DNA of 64,000 nucleotides from Thiobacillus sp. (GCA_021166845.1 JAJPEP010000110.1:32273-96272), one strand, 5' to 3'; shown: positions 9,611-17,992, counted from the first letter of the stretch. Notes: generated from the letters alone by a model not told the origin. Made by a program: numbers and translations.

Positions 9611-9650
9611 GTTTCATCCTCCGTCTGGATTGGCTGCTTGTTGCCGATGT

Positions 9651-9700
9651 TTACCAAATGGTAATACCGGAATTCATGATTTGTAACCATCAGGTAACGA
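9651..9700. promoter_or_regulatory. Candidate upstream activator sites for the sigma-54 regulator
   Basis: A perfect inverted repeat TTACCA-AA-TGGTAA lies at 9651-9664. An imperfect relative, GTAACC-ATCA-GGTAAC, lies at 9683-9698 with one mismatch between arms. Their centres are about 34 bp apart and about 120 and 86 bp upstream of the predicted start at about 9776, the usual position of NtrC-type enhancer sites. Binding by the neighbouring response regulator is inferred. Confidence 0.55.
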
Positions 9701-9749
9701 CGTTCGCGCTCCCTATGAAAAATATATCAATTAAACAATGGGTTGTGTT

Positions 9750-9766
9750 CTGGCATAGATGCTGCT
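9750..9766 (+). promoter_or_regulatory. Sigma-54 (-24/-12) promoter of the molybdoenzyme operon
   Basis: The sequence CTGGCATAGATGCTGCT matches the -24/-12 consensus YTGGCACGRNNNTTGCW at 14 of 17 positions. The key GG is at 9752-9753 and GC at 9764-9765, with correct spacing. Transcription would start near 9776, about 95 bases before the first gene. The divergent response regulator carries the GAFTGA loop needed for sigma-54 activation, which supports the call. Confidence 0.72.
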
Positions 9767-9871
9767 TTCTAGATAAGCAACCCGAACATGAACAGGGTTA
9801 TGGCTGCCCGCCGACAGGGATGCGTGCATCGAGGCGGGCCGGAAACGGAATCTAGGAGGAGACCAACAAAC

Positions 9872-10579
9872 ATGAGCGAAACGCGCTTGTCTTCCAGCGA
9901 AACCCATGGCGTGCCCGGTAAAAAAAGGTACGCCATGGTGATCGACCTGCGCCGCTGCATCGGCTGCGATGCCTGCATGGTCGCGTGCAAGGCCGAATTC
10001 GACGTGCCACTCGGGGTTTTCAGAACCTGGGTGCCCTACAGGGTCGTGGGCACTTACCCCAATGTGCGCAAGCATTTCATGCCGCGCCTGTGCAACCACT
10101 GCGAAGACCCGCCCTGCGTGCGTGCCTGTCCGGTAGGCGCCACGTATGTCGTGGAAGACGGCGGCTTCGTGCTCCAGCGCTATGAACGCTGCATCGGCTG
10201 CAAGGCCTGCATGGCGTCCTGCCCCTACAACGCCCGCTTCATGCTGCCCAAGAGCCGCACCTACACCGACATCACCAGCGTGGTGGACAAATGCACCTTC
10301 TGCCACCACCGGGTAACCCAGGGGCTCACACCGGCCTGCGTGCAGACCTGCATCGGCCGGGCGCGTATTTTTGGCGACCTCAACGATCCCGCGAGCGAAG
10401 TGTCGCATCTGGTGTCCACCCTGCCGACCCAGGTGCTGCGCCCCGAGGAAGGCACCAAGCCGCATGTGTTCTACATCGGCCTGGACCGCAATCTGTCGGA
10501 GCATGGCCGCACGATTTACGACCCGCCCGAGGTGCTGGAACAGGACCGTAAGGCCTTCAACAAGAACCATCAGGGATAG
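9872..10579 (+). CDS. Four-cluster [4Fe-4S] ferredoxin subunit (TtrB/PsrB/SoeB type)
   Basis: A 235-residue electron-transfer subunit. Four cysteine groups follow the DmsB/PsrB pattern: CIGCDACMVACKAE, CNHCEDPPCVRACP, CIGCKACMASCPYNA and CTFCHHRVTQGLTPACVQTC. They pass electrons between the membrane quinone-reactive subunit and the molybdenum subunit. No signal peptide is seen; export would be by hitch-hiking with the Tat-targeted catalytic partner. AGGAGG precedes the ATG at 9872. First gene of the B-C-A operon, the same order as ttrBCA. The substrate cannot be read from this subunit. Confidence 0.92.
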   Translation: MSETRLSSSETHGVPGKKRYAMVIDLRRCIGCDACMVACKAEFDVPLGVFRTWVPYRVVGTYPNVRKHFMPRLCNHCEDPPCVRACPVGATYVVEDGGFVLQRYERCIGCKACMASCPYNARFMLPKSRTYTDITSVVDKCTFCHHRVTQGLTPACVQTCIGRARIFGDLNDPASEVSHLVSTLPTQVLRPEEGTKPHVFYIGLDRNLSEHGRTIYDPPEVLEQDRKAFNKNHQG

Positions 10580-10588
10580 GAGCGAATC

Positions 10589-11446
10589 ATGGGTGACTTC
10601 AATATTTTCCATCACATGCCGTGGTCGAGTGCCTATTCGATCTACTTCTTCACCATCGGCATTTCGGCGGCGCTGTTCTTCATGTCCGCGCTGTCCTGGT
10701 ATCGGGCGGAATTCAGGACCCTGCGTGCCAGCGCGTTCTATCTCTCGTTCGTGCTGCTGGCGGTGAGCGGTTTGCTGCTGATCGGCGACTTGTCGAAACC
10801 GGCCCGTTTCCTGAACATCCTGAATCCGGCCTACCTCAACTTCGCCTCGCCGCTGGCCTGGGGCGGTCTCAACCTGATCGCGTTCGGCGCGGTGTCGGTG
10901 GCCTATTTCTTCATGATGCGCAAGAACGACGATGGGATGAGCCGCAAGCTGGCTGTCGTGGGTTCGCTGCTGGCCTTGGGACTGCCGATCTACACCGGCT
11001 TCGACCTTACCGTGCATCAGAACCGACCGGTATGGAACACGCCGCTGATGCCCATCCTGTTTGTCGCCCTGTCGCTGGTATCGGGTGCGGCGGTGGCGTC
11101 TTTCCTGGCAGGGGCGAACGAAAAACTGCTCGTCATGCTGCGCCGCTTCATGTTGTGGTCGGCTGCGGCAGTGGGCGTGATGCTGATCTCGATGCTCGGC
11201 ACCACGGCCTACGGCGGCACCGGCGAGGAGCTGACCTTCATGTTCATGACCAGCGGCACGCTCGGCATGATTTTTATCGGCATCGGCATCCTGCTCGGCA
11301 CCGCCGCGCCCATCCTGCTCCTGCTCGCGCCCTTCGGACGCCAGCAGGGCGGCGTGATGCTCGCTGCCCTGCTGCTGCTGGTGGGCGGAATGGCGTTGCG
11401 CTATTCCATCCTGGTCGGCGGCCAGATCGTGCAGACCTATTTCTGA
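10589..11446 (+). CDS. NrfD/PsrC-type quinone-reactive membrane subunit
   Basis: A 285-residue integral membrane protein with about eight transmembrane helices, starting 9 bp after the ferredoxin gene with a GGAG ribosome site. The first helix region (PWSSAYSIYFFTIGISAALF) and LLIGDLSKPARFLNILNP match NrfD/PsrC proteins, in which the D-L-x-K/R-P segment lies near the quinone pocket. It anchors the complex and exchanges electrons with the quinone pool. It is haem-free by family. Direction of flow (oxidation or reduction of the sulfur substrate) cannot be told from the sequence. Confidence 0.9.
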   Translation: MGDFNIFHHMPWSSAYSIYFFTIGISAALFFMSALSWYRAEFRTLRASAFYLSFVLLAVSGLLLIGDLSKPARFLNILNPAYLNFASPLAWGGLNLIAFGAVSVAYFFMMRKNDDGMSRKLAVVGSLLALGLPIYTGFDLTVHQNRPVWNTPLMPILFVALSLVSGAAVASFLAGANEKLLVMLRRFMLWSAAAVGVMLISMLGTTAYGGTGEELTFMFMTSGTLGMIFIGIGILLGTAAPILLLLAPFGRQQGGVMLAALLLLVGGMALRYSILVGGQIVQTYF

Positions 11447-11465
11447 ATATCGGGGAGACCGGAAC

Positions 11466-14114
11466 ATGGACATGTTGAATTTCAAGATTTCACGGCGCAC
11501 CTTCCTCCAGGCAAGCGCCGCGACCACGGCCGCTGCCGCGGCTTCACCCAGGCTGCTCAGGGCAATGGAAACGGAACTGGGCGGCAGGGATTTCAACCCG
11601 GTGAATTTCGCCGAACGCAAGGCGATTCCCATTACCTGCCACGTCTGCAACATCCAGGACGGCGCCATGGCTTACGTGGAGAACGGCCGCATCGTCAAGC
11701 TGGAGGGCAACCCGGAGCACGTCTCCACGCGCGGCCGACTGTGCGCCAAGGGCAACTCCGGCATGTGGTACACCTATGATCCGGACCGCATCCTTTATCC
11801 CCTGAAGCGCGTCGGTGCGCGCGGCGAGGGCAAGTGGAAGCGCATCACCTGGGACGAGGCGCTGACGGAAATCGCGCAGAAGCTGGATGCGGCGCTCAAG
11901 GAAGATCCCAACACCATCATGCTGAAATACGGCCGCAACCGGACCGGCGGCGTGATCGACCGTTTCATGAATACCCTGGGATCGGCCACGGTGGTCAACC
12001 ACACCGCGGTGTGCGAATCGTCGAAGAAAATAGGCATGGAGCCGACCTGGGGGCCGGATATCGAGACGCCGGATTTCGCCAACGCCAAGTACATCCTCAA
12101 CTTCGGCTCCAACATCATGGAAGCGGCCTACTTCCATAACCCCTATTCGCAGCGGCTCGCCGACGGCATGGCCGACAACAAGGCCAAGCTGGTGACGTTC
12201 GACGTGCGCCTGTCCAATACCGCCGGGCGTTCGGATGAGTGGATCCCGGTGTTCCCCGGCACCGATGGGGCGGTGGCGCTGGCCCTCGGTCACGTCATCC
12301 TGCGCGACGACCTGCAGGACAGTGATTTCATCGAAACCTGGACCAACGTCACGGTGGCGGAGCTGAAGGCGCATTACCAGCAGTTCACGCCGGAATGGGC
12401 TTCCGCACTGTCCGGCGTGCCGGTGGCGACGATCGAGCGCATCGCGCACGAGTTCGCCACCACCAAGCCGGCGACGACCTACACCTACCGCGGCCCGGCC
12501 AAGCACCTGTATGGCTCCTACAACGAGAAGGCCACCATGATGCTGCCCATCATGACCGGCAACATCGAGACCCGCGGCGGCTACTGCATGCCGCGCGGCA
12601 TGGGCTGGCCGCAGCCCCAGCCGGAACCGCCCAAGCCGGCCAAGCCGTCCTATCTGTCCCATCCGAGCGAATATCCGCTGGCTGGGCACAAGGTCAGCCA
12701 CCTGACGCCGTTCTGGATCGCCGAGGGCAAGCAGAAGATCAACGTCTACTTCACCTACCAGGACAACCCGGTGTACACCAACCCCGGCTCGGACGCGGTG
12801 TGGGGCAAGCTGTTCCGCGACGAGAAGCTGATTCCGTTCTATGTTTCCATGAGCCCCTTCATGGGCGAGGAAACCGCGCTGGCCGACATCATCCTGCCTG
12901 ACTGTCCTTACCTGGAGCGCTGGGAGCCGGAATCCATGCCCAATTCGCTGTGGCCATGGCTGGGGATTCGCCAACCAGTGATCAAGCCGCTGGGCGAGTC
13001 GCGCGAAAACCGCATCATCATGCGCGACATCATCCACAAGCTGGATCCGGACGGCAGCCGTGGCATGAAGCAGTACTGGAACTTCAAGGACGGCGAGGAC
13101 TATATGCGCCAGCATTTCGACAACGTGCCGGGGCTGAAGGAAGCCGGCGGCCTGGATTTCCTCAAGAAGCACGGGGTATGGCCAATTTACGGCAAGCTCG
13201 ACCCGGCCACCGGCAAGATCGTGGACAAGACCGGGCGCGAGATCCAGCCGGAATACGGCCTGCACAAGAAGGAATTGTCGTCCGCCGACATGACCGGCGC
13301 CGTGGTGGGGAAGGGCGGAACCATCATGAAAAACGGCAAGGCCATCGGCGTCCAGCGCAAGGGCAGGAACTACGCCGGCTTCCCGACCGGCAACCGCCTC
13401 ATCAACGTGCGCGTGGACGAGTGGGCCGATTTTGGCTTCAATCCCATGCCCACCTTCAAGCAGATCCCCTGGCACAAGGAGATGAAGGACGACGAGATGA
13501 TCCTCACCACCTACAAGATCAACGTGCACAAGCAGTCGCGCACCGCGGCGGTGAAATGGCTGGCGGAGATCATGCACAGCAACCCGGTGTGGATGAACAC
13601 CGAGACCGGCAAAAAGCTGGGGGTCAAGACCGGCGATCTGGTGCGGGTGGAAAGCAAAGTCGGCCATCTGGTGACCAAGGCTTATGTGTTCGAGGGCATT
13701 CATCCCAAGGTGGTGGCCATCCCGACGGCATTCGGCCACTGGGCCTACGGCAGGCTGGCCCAGCTCAAGCTGAAGAGCGAGAAGGCTGGCGCCTGGGGCG
13801 CGCAGGACGATCCCGACCTGAACAACGTGTGGTGGGAAGACAAGGGCGTTCACCCCAATCAGATCATCCCGGTGGTGGCCGATCCCATCGGCGGCTCTCA
13901 GGGCTGGTACGACACGGTGGTCAAGGTGACCAAGGCCGGTCCGAACGACAAGTACGGCGACGTCAAGGCATCATGGGAGAAACACGTGGAAGCCTTCAAG
14001 GAAACCATGCGCTACGCCTACACCGGTGACCTGCACCGCACGATGCACCCCGAAATGGCGGCCTGGGGCGGGCCGGAAAGCGTCAAGCACAAGGAGGGCG
14101 GAGGCGGCCATTGA
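11466..14114 (+). CDS. Tat-exported molybdopterin oxidoreductase catalytic subunit (TtrA/PsrA/SoeA class)
   Basis: An 882-residue catalytic subunit. A Tat signal is visible (SRRTFLQ at 9-15, then an Ala-rich stretch). The iron-sulfur motif is C58-x2-C61-x3-D65-x27-C93: the third ligand, normally Cys, is Asp. Likely molybdenum ligand Cys183 lies in HTAVCESSKK. The protein then follows the DMSO-reductase superfamily order, including GSNIMEAAYF, DVRLSNTAGRSDEWIPVFPGTD and a C-terminal dinucleotide-binding domain from about 660. It is grouped with the ferredoxin and NrfD subunits and with a TorD-like chaperone. By operon order and regulator type, tetrathionate, thiosulfate, polysulfide or sulfite are the main candidate substrates. 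Confidence 0.9.
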   Translation: MDMLNFKISRRTFLQASAATTAAAAASPRLLRAMETELGGRDFNPVNFAERKAIPITCHVCNIQDGAMAYVENGRIVKLEGNPEHVSTRGRLCAKGNSGMWYTYDPDRILYPLKRVGARGEGKWKRITWDEALTEIAQKLDAALKEDPNTIMLKYGRNRTGGVIDRFMNTLGSATVVNHTAVCESSKKIGMEPTWGPDIETPDFANAKYILNFGSNIMEAAYFHNPYSQRLADGMADNKAKLVTFDVRLSNTAGRSDEWIPVFPGTDGAVALALGHVILRDDLQDSDFIETWTNVTVAELKAHYQQFTPEWASALSGVPVATIERIAHEFATTKPATTYTYRGPAKHLYGSYNEKATMMLPIMTGNIETRGGYCMPRGMGWPQPQPEPPKPAKPSYLSHPSEYPLAGHKVSHLTPFWIAEGKQKINVYFTYQDNPVYTNPGSDAVWGKLFRDEKLIPFYVSMSPFMGEETALADIILPDCPYLERWEPESMPNSLWPWLGIRQPVIKPLGESRENRIIMRDIIHKLDPDGSRGMKQYWNFKDGEDYMRQHFDNVPGLKEAGGLDFLKKHGVWPIYGKLDPATGKIVDKTGREIQPEYGLHKKELSSADMTGAVVGKGGTIMKNGKAIGVQRKGRNYAGFPTGNRLINVRVDEWADFGFNPMPTFKQIPWHKEMKDDEMILTTYKINVHKQSRTAAVKWLAEIMHSNPVWMNTETGKKLGVKTGDLVRVESKVGHLVTKAYVFEGIHPKVVAIPTAFGHWAYGRLAQLKLKSEKAGAWGAQDDPDLNNVWWEDKGVHPNQIIPVVADPIGGSQGWYDTVVKVTKAGPNDKYGDVKASWEKHVEAFKETMRYAYTGDLHRTMHPEMAAWGGPESVKHKEGGGGH

Positions 14115-14138
14115 TCCATACCTGAGCAAGTGCAGTGC

Positions 14139-14180
14139 CCCGGTCATGAAGTCCTTCCCTTCTTCATGACCGGGTTTTTT
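14139..14180 (+). terminator. Intrinsic terminator after the catalytic subunit gene
   Basis: A perfect 13-bp inverted repeat CCCGGTCATGAAG / CTTCATGACCGGG with a 10-base loop occupies 14139-14174 and is followed by six T (14175-14180). It lies 24 bases past the stop of the catalytic subunit and 12 bases before the next start codon. It should reduce expression of the chaperone and accessory genes relative to the structural subunits. Confidence 0.9.
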
Positions 14181-14192
14181 GAGAGGATTGCC

Positions 14193-14960
14193 ATGCAGAA
14201 TCAGAATGCAGTTTCAGTTGACCCCATGAAAGATAGCCCCCCTCTGGAATTGCGTGCCCGCGCCGGGCACTACCAGTTGCTGGCTGGCGCTTTCGTCGAA
14301 GAGCCGGGGGGCGATTATCTGGCAGCCCTGCGCGCGCCGGAAGCGCTGGCCGAGCTGGGTCTGGCGTTCGACGCGGATGTGACCGACATCCCCCTGGACC
14401 AGCTTCAGGAGGTTCTGGCGTGCGAATACGCCACCCTTTTCACCACCTCCGGCGGCTGCCCGCCGGTGGAGTCGTCGCGCCTCACCGGGCGTTTCCAGCA
14501 GGAGCCCTTTCACGATGTGAAGGCCATATATCAGCGTTGTGGCTTCGCGCTGCAACAGGGTAAATTTGCCGTATTCGAGGACCAGCTCGGGGTCGAACTA
14601 TCCTTCGTTGCGGTGCTGCTGGAAAACCAGGCGGCCGCACTGGAACACGGCGACATGGCAGCGGCCAGGCAACTGGAAAAGGAAATCAAGCGCTTCTGGG
14701 CTACCCACCTCGGCCGCTGGGTGCGCGGCTACGCGACGCTGCTGGAGCGGGTGACGGAGCATTCCTTCTACCGTGAAATCGCCCGCCTGTTGCGTGATTT
14801 TTCCGAGGCCGAACTGGCCCTGCTGAAGGTGGGGGTCGACGATGCGGACGGCGGTCGGGAAGTGGTGCCGAAAACTGAAATCGATGTGTTGTTCAATCCC
14901 GACGAACCTGTATGCGGCGGCTGCGACCATGGCAGGCAAGAGAACAGGGTTGTCGCATGA
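14193..14960 (+). CDS. TorD/DmsD-family redox-enzyme maturation chaperone
   Basis: A 255-residue, mostly helical protein of the TorD family. Diagnostic parts are LRARAGHYQLLAGAFVEEP near the start, LACEYATLFTTSGGCPPVESS (about 82-102) and the helix KRFWATHLGRWVRGYATLLE (about 170-189). Such chaperones bind the Tat signal of their partner molybdoenzyme and help insert the cofactor, here most likely the catalytic subunit immediately upstream. The chosen ATG at 14193 has GAGAGG upstream. The C-terminal tail ends VCGGCDHGRQE, whose cysteine pair is not typical of TorD and may bind a metal. Overlaps the next gene as ATGA. Confidence 0.85.
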   Translation: MQNQNAVSVDPMKDSPPLELRARAGHYQLLAGAFVEEPGGDYLAALRAPEALAELGLAFDADVTDIPLDQLQEVLACEYATLFTTSGGCPPVESSRLTGRFQQEPFHDVKAIYQRCGFALQQGKFAVFEDQLGVELSFVAVLLENQAAALEHGDMAAARQLEKEIKRFWATHLGRWVRGYATLLERVTEHSFYREIARLLRDFSEAELALLKVGVDDADGGREVVPKTEIDVLFNPDEPVCGGCDHGRQENRVVA

Positions 14961-15358
14961 ATCATGAATTCGCCTGGGACGAGCTGGAACTATTGTGGAA
15001 CGCCAATAACTTCGGCGCGGTCCACGACTGGCTGGGCGAACGCTGGAATCACCTGATCCAGTCCCGGCCGGACGGGCACGAAGATCCGGATGCCCGGTTC
15101 CTGCAGGGGCTGGCGTTCGCAGCGCTGGCTTTCCATTTCACCCAGAACCACAATCAGGACGGTGCGGCACTGCTTGCCGATGACGCCCTGACCCTGTTGC
15201 CGCAATTTGTTCCGGCGTATCGCGGGGTGGCGCTCGGCCCCGTCCTGGAAACGCTCAATACCTTGAGGCCGTTGCTGGCTGGATTGGACCACGAGGCGGA
15301 CTGTCCCCTGCAGCCTTTTGTTTTCAGGAAGTTCGAATGCCGGATGATGAACCGATGA
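14957..15358 (+). CDS. DUF309-like small helical protein
   Basis: A 133-residue protein. The pattern of a Trp-rich helix (LWNANNFGAVHDWLGERWNH), then RFLQGLAFAALAFHFTQNHN and a helix with evenly spaced Leu, resembles DUF309 proteins, which are all-helical and functionally uncharacterised. It is coupled by ATGA to the TorD-like gene and overlaps the next gene. Its location points to a part in assembling or regulating the molybdoenzyme, but nothing in the sequence shows a catalytic site. The family assignment rests on pattern only. Confidence 0.6.
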   Translation: MNHEFAWDELELLWNANNFGAVHDWLGERWNHLIQSRPDGHEDPDARFLQGLAFAALAFHFTQNHNQDGAALLADDALTLLPQFVPAYRGVALGPVLETLNTLRPLLAGLDHEADCPLQPFVFRKFECRMMNR

Positions 15359-16047
15359 CGCACGCCATACCGGAAATCGTCCTGCGCCGCTGGGCCGAGC
15401 CAGAAGATGGCCCCTTTGCCGAGCCTGTTTTTCTGTTTGACAGCGACGACCTGCCCGAGGAACTGTCCCACGTTTCCGTGGTGCTTCGCACTGCCGGCCG
15501 GGAACGTGCCCGCGAATTGCTGGCACGGGGCGCGGAGCGCGTGCTGCCAGGCGAGGCAGCCTTGCTTGACGGCAGTCTGGTCGAGGCGCTGAGCCTGGAA
15601 TTCGGCAACGAGCGAGTGGGGGTATGGGTTCCAGCGCGGCGCCTGGAGGTTAGCTGGACGCTGGACCTGCATTCCAATGCCGATTTTCGCTGCGTGACGC
15701 CCTCCTGCGCCAAACCGGCGTGGGAAGTGTTGAAAAGCGATGGCAGTCGTAGCGGCGCCGATGCCGGCTGGTGGTTGGGGCAAATGCTGGCGCGCGGCGC
15801 TTCGCTGGCGCTGCTCGGGGCGGACATCGCCGACGACACCGACCTCAACCTGTGCGCCGAGTTGGTGGAGCAGTCTGGCGCCTGTCTATGGCTGACGCCG
15901 TTGGCGAATCCGGAGGCGGACCTGCTTCCATGGATTCAATTTGGCCAGGCCAGAAACCTGGTCATTCCCAATAGCGAACATTACGATGAAGCAGCGATGT
16001 TGGCCCTGTGTCAGGCACTGGAACCTGCGATGGAGGTCGTGGCATGA
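15337..16047 (+). CDS. Hypothetical protein of the molybdoenzyme accessory cluster
   Basis: A 236-residue soluble protein with no family I recognise. The ATG at 15337 has AGGAAG upstream and overlaps the previous gene by 22 bp; a second ATG at 15355 would give an ATGA junction. The central part holds CVTPSCAKPAWEVL, a C-x4-C pair. The last third alternates strands and helices in a Rossmann-like way (SLALLGADIADDTDL, CLWLTPLANPE, NLVIPNSEHYDEAAML). Acidic overall and without a signal peptide. The tight coupling on both sides suggests a fixed partnership with its neighbours. Confidence 0.7.
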   Translation: MPDDEPMTHAIPEIVLRRWAEPEDGPFAEPVFLFDSDDLPEELSHVSVVLRTAGRERARELLARGAERVLPGEAALLDGSLVEALSLEFGNERVGVWVPARRLEVSWTLDLHSNADFRCVTPSCAKPAWEVLKSDGSRSGADAGWWLGQMLARGASLALLGADIADDTDLNLCAELVEQSGACLWLTPLANPEADLLPWIQFGQARNLVIPNSEHYDEAAMLALCQALEPAMEVVA

Positions 16048-16496
16048 ACGGGCTGGGAAGATTCGTGATTGTCCTGGCATGTGTCGTGTCGGCGCCGGCG
16101 TGGGCCGCCCGGGCAGAGCTGCTGGACGGCCCCCAGCTTGCGGAAGTGCTGAAAAAGGGCCAGCCCTGCTGCATCATCGATGCGCGTGAGGAGGGGCGGC
16201 GCAAACAGCAGCCGATTCCTTTCGCCGTGACCTACAAGGAAGGCGTCAAACCCAAGCCGGGTGGATTCGCAGTGGTGGTGGGCAACAACGACCGGCAGGC
16301 GCTGGAAGTTGCACAAGTCATTGTCAAAAGCAGCGGGCAGGACGTGTTCGCCGTGAAAGGCGGGTACGCCATATTGAAGCAGGTGCGGTCGGGTGGCGAG
16401 GCATCCTCGGCCGGGCCGGAAATCCTCATGCCGCAGAACTTCACCATCCCCAGCAATACCTGCGAGCAGGGGCAGGCTTTGCATGAATACAAGTAA
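16044..16496 (+). CDS. Exported rhodanese-like protein without the catalytic cysteine
   Basis: A 150-residue protein starting with a signal peptide ending APAWA-AR. The rest follows a rhodanese fold: LDGPQLAEVLKKG, the strand CCIIDAREE, GFAVVVGNNDRQALEVAQ and VFAVKGGYAILKQV. In active sulfurtransferases the VVV strand is followed by a Cys-containing loop; here it reads GNNDRQ, so persulfide formation at that site is not possible. Two adjacent Cys (CC before IID) sit elsewhere. It could bind a sulfur compound or act structurally in the periplasm. Coupled by ATGA to the gene before. Confidence 0.7.
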   Translation: MNGLGRFVIVLACVVSAPAWAARAELLDGPQLAEVLKKGQPCCIIDAREEGRRKQQPIPFAVTYKEGVKPKPGGFAVVVGNNDRQALEVAQVIVKSSGQDVFAVKGGYAILKQVRSGGEASSAGPEILMPQNFTIPSNTCEQGQALHEYK

Positions 16497-16499
16497 TCG

Positions 16500-17591
16500 A
16501 TGCTGACCCAGCCGGAATACCGCGCCAGCCGCTGCACCCGTTTTCGCTACCGCTACAGCGGGTGCAGCCGCTGTGCCGACGCCTGTCCTCACGAAGCGGT
16601 GGAACTGGGTGACGAGGGCATCAAAATCAGCGTTACGGCGTGCCGGAATTGCGCGCTGTGCGCCGCCGCCTGCCCCACCGAAGCGCTGCTGGCGGACAAC
16701 CTGCCGCGTATCGAGGTGCTGAAGCGCGCCGCCACGCGGCCCGAAGTCACTTTCGCCTGCGCACCTTCCGAATCCAGGGGGGACGAGATCGTCCCCTGCC
16801 TGGGCGCCCTGGACGCGGCGATGCTGGCCTATCTCGCTAGCCGCGGCATCGCGGTCACGCTGGCCGGCACGCAGCATTGCGCAGAATGTGCCCATGGTGC
16901 GCGCGGGGAAGCGATGCTGGGCCTCAACCTGGAAGCGGCCGAAAGCCTGCGACACGTTGCCGGTAACGACAAGTGGGCCGAAATAGCCGTGCCTGACGAA
17001 AGCGAAGCCGAACCGGACAAGGGCGGACACAATGCCTCCCGCCGCCACCTGTTCCGCCGCTTCGTCGGCCGCGGCGCCGACCAGTTGTCGCGCCCGGTTT
17101 CAGCAAGCGAGGCCTCTCCTGTTCCCCTCAAGGCGATCCGCTTCGCCGCGCCGTTTTCCACCGCCGGACGGGAATTGCTGCAAATCCTGTTCAATACGCC
17201 ACGGGAACCCCCCACACCCTTGCCCGTCCATGCCGCCCTGCTCGCCGCACAGGTCGGCATCCGGCCCGGTTGCACCGCCTGCGAGGCCTGTGCCCGCGCC
17301 TGTCCCACCGGCGCGATGCAGATCAGGGAGAGTGCCACGGCCTGGCAATTGGGGTTCGCATTCACGCGCTGCGTCGGCTGCGGCGTATGCGTCGAGGTGT
17401 GCCAGCCCAATGTGCCGTATTTCAAGGACGAGATGGAAAACCTTGCCAAGTCGCCAGAACCGGTGATCCTGCATGCCTTGGGCAAACAGCGATGCACCCG
17501 CTGCGACCGCTTTTTCATCTCCCCCGCGCCGGAGGAAATCTGCCCGATCTGCGAGGGGGATGACGCAGATTTTACTTCGCTGTTCGGATAG
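16500..17591 (+). CDS. Multi-cluster ferredoxin-like protein with C-terminal zinc-ribbon-like motif
   Basis: A 363-residue cytoplasmic protein. Four cysteine groups of the [4Fe-4S] type are visible: CSRCADACP and CRNCALCAAACP in the first 60 residues, and CTACEACARACP and CVGCGVCVEVCQP at about 258-305. The middle part (about 80-150) contains VPCLGALDAAML and TQHCAECAHGARG, like a degenerate cluster or heterodisulfide-reductase-type domain. The tail CTRCDRFF...CPICEG looks like a rubredoxin or zinc ribbon. Such proteins pass electrons to maturation steps or to a soluble partner. It follows the rhodanese-like gene by three bases. Confidence 0.75.
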   Translation: MLTQPEYRASRCTRFRYRYSGCSRCADACPHEAVELGDEGIKISVTACRNCALCAAACPTEALLADNLPRIEVLKRAATRPEVTFACAPSESRGDEIVPCLGALDAAMLAYLASRGIAVTLAGTQHCAECAHGARGEAMLGLNLEAAESLRHVAGNDKWAEIAVPDESEAEPDKGGHNASRRHLFRRFVGRGADQLSRPVSASEASPVPLKAIRFAAPFSTAGRELLQILFNTPREPPTPLPVHAALLAAQVGIRPGCTACEACARACPTGAMQIRESATAWQLGFAFTRCVGCGVCVEVCQPNVPYFKDEMENLAKSPEPVILHALGKQRCTRCDRFFISPAPEEICPICEGDDADFTSLFG

Positions 17592-17611
17592 CCATCTGGA
17601 AGGAAACAAGC

Positions 17612-17992
17612 ATGGAATGGGAATTCACACCGCAGCAAGTGGTGAAGGGCGAAATCGATTATGGTCTGGACGCATTCCGGCATGACTTGATGCAGGAAGT
17701 GGCGTTGAACATACCGGGCCTTGGCAATGAACAACTGGAGCCCCTTTTTCGTCTGGCATACGATCTCTGCTACTGGCTTGCCACGGGCAAGGACTATGAC
17801 GAGTTCGAGGAACGTTTCCAGGATATCAATACCGTGATGTTCCTGCGCGCCTTGAGGGAGCACGGCAAGGCCAATGTGGAAATGCTGGGCGCCATCCTGC
17901 AGCGGATGATCATGGACGGGGTGGAAGAAGGGCTTTCTGTGGAGGACGCGGTGGCGCAAGTGGCATGGCATCAGGAGCAGTCAGCATCTTGA
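17612..17992 (+). CDS. Hypothetical acidic helical protein at the end of the accessory cluster
   Basis: A 126-residue acidic protein with a clear GGAAGG ribosome site. It is predicted mostly helical, with motifs PLFRLAYDLCYWLATGKDYDEF and LGAILQRMIMDGVEEGLSVEDAV. No signal peptide, no metal-binding pattern and no family that I recognise. It is the last co-directional gene; the next gene (selO) is convergent. Its place makes it part of the molybdoenzyme accessory set. Confidence 0.65.
   Translation: MEWEFTPQQVVKGEIDYGLDAFRHDLMQEVALNIPGLGNEQLEPLFRLAYDLCYWLATGKDYDEFEERFQDINTVMFLRALREHGKANVEMLGAILQRMIMDGVEEGLSVEDAVAQVAWHQEQSAS

Noticed and set aside
9731..11668. Long open frame on the minus strand opposite the ferredoxin and NrfD genes
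   Set aside because: It is antisense to well-conserved genes, its translation is rich in His, Arg and Gln with no domain, and it follows from high GC at third positions.
11544..13853. 769-residue open frame antisense to the molybdenum subunit
   Set aside because: Shadow of the catalytic subunit gene; no ribosome site or recognisable motif.
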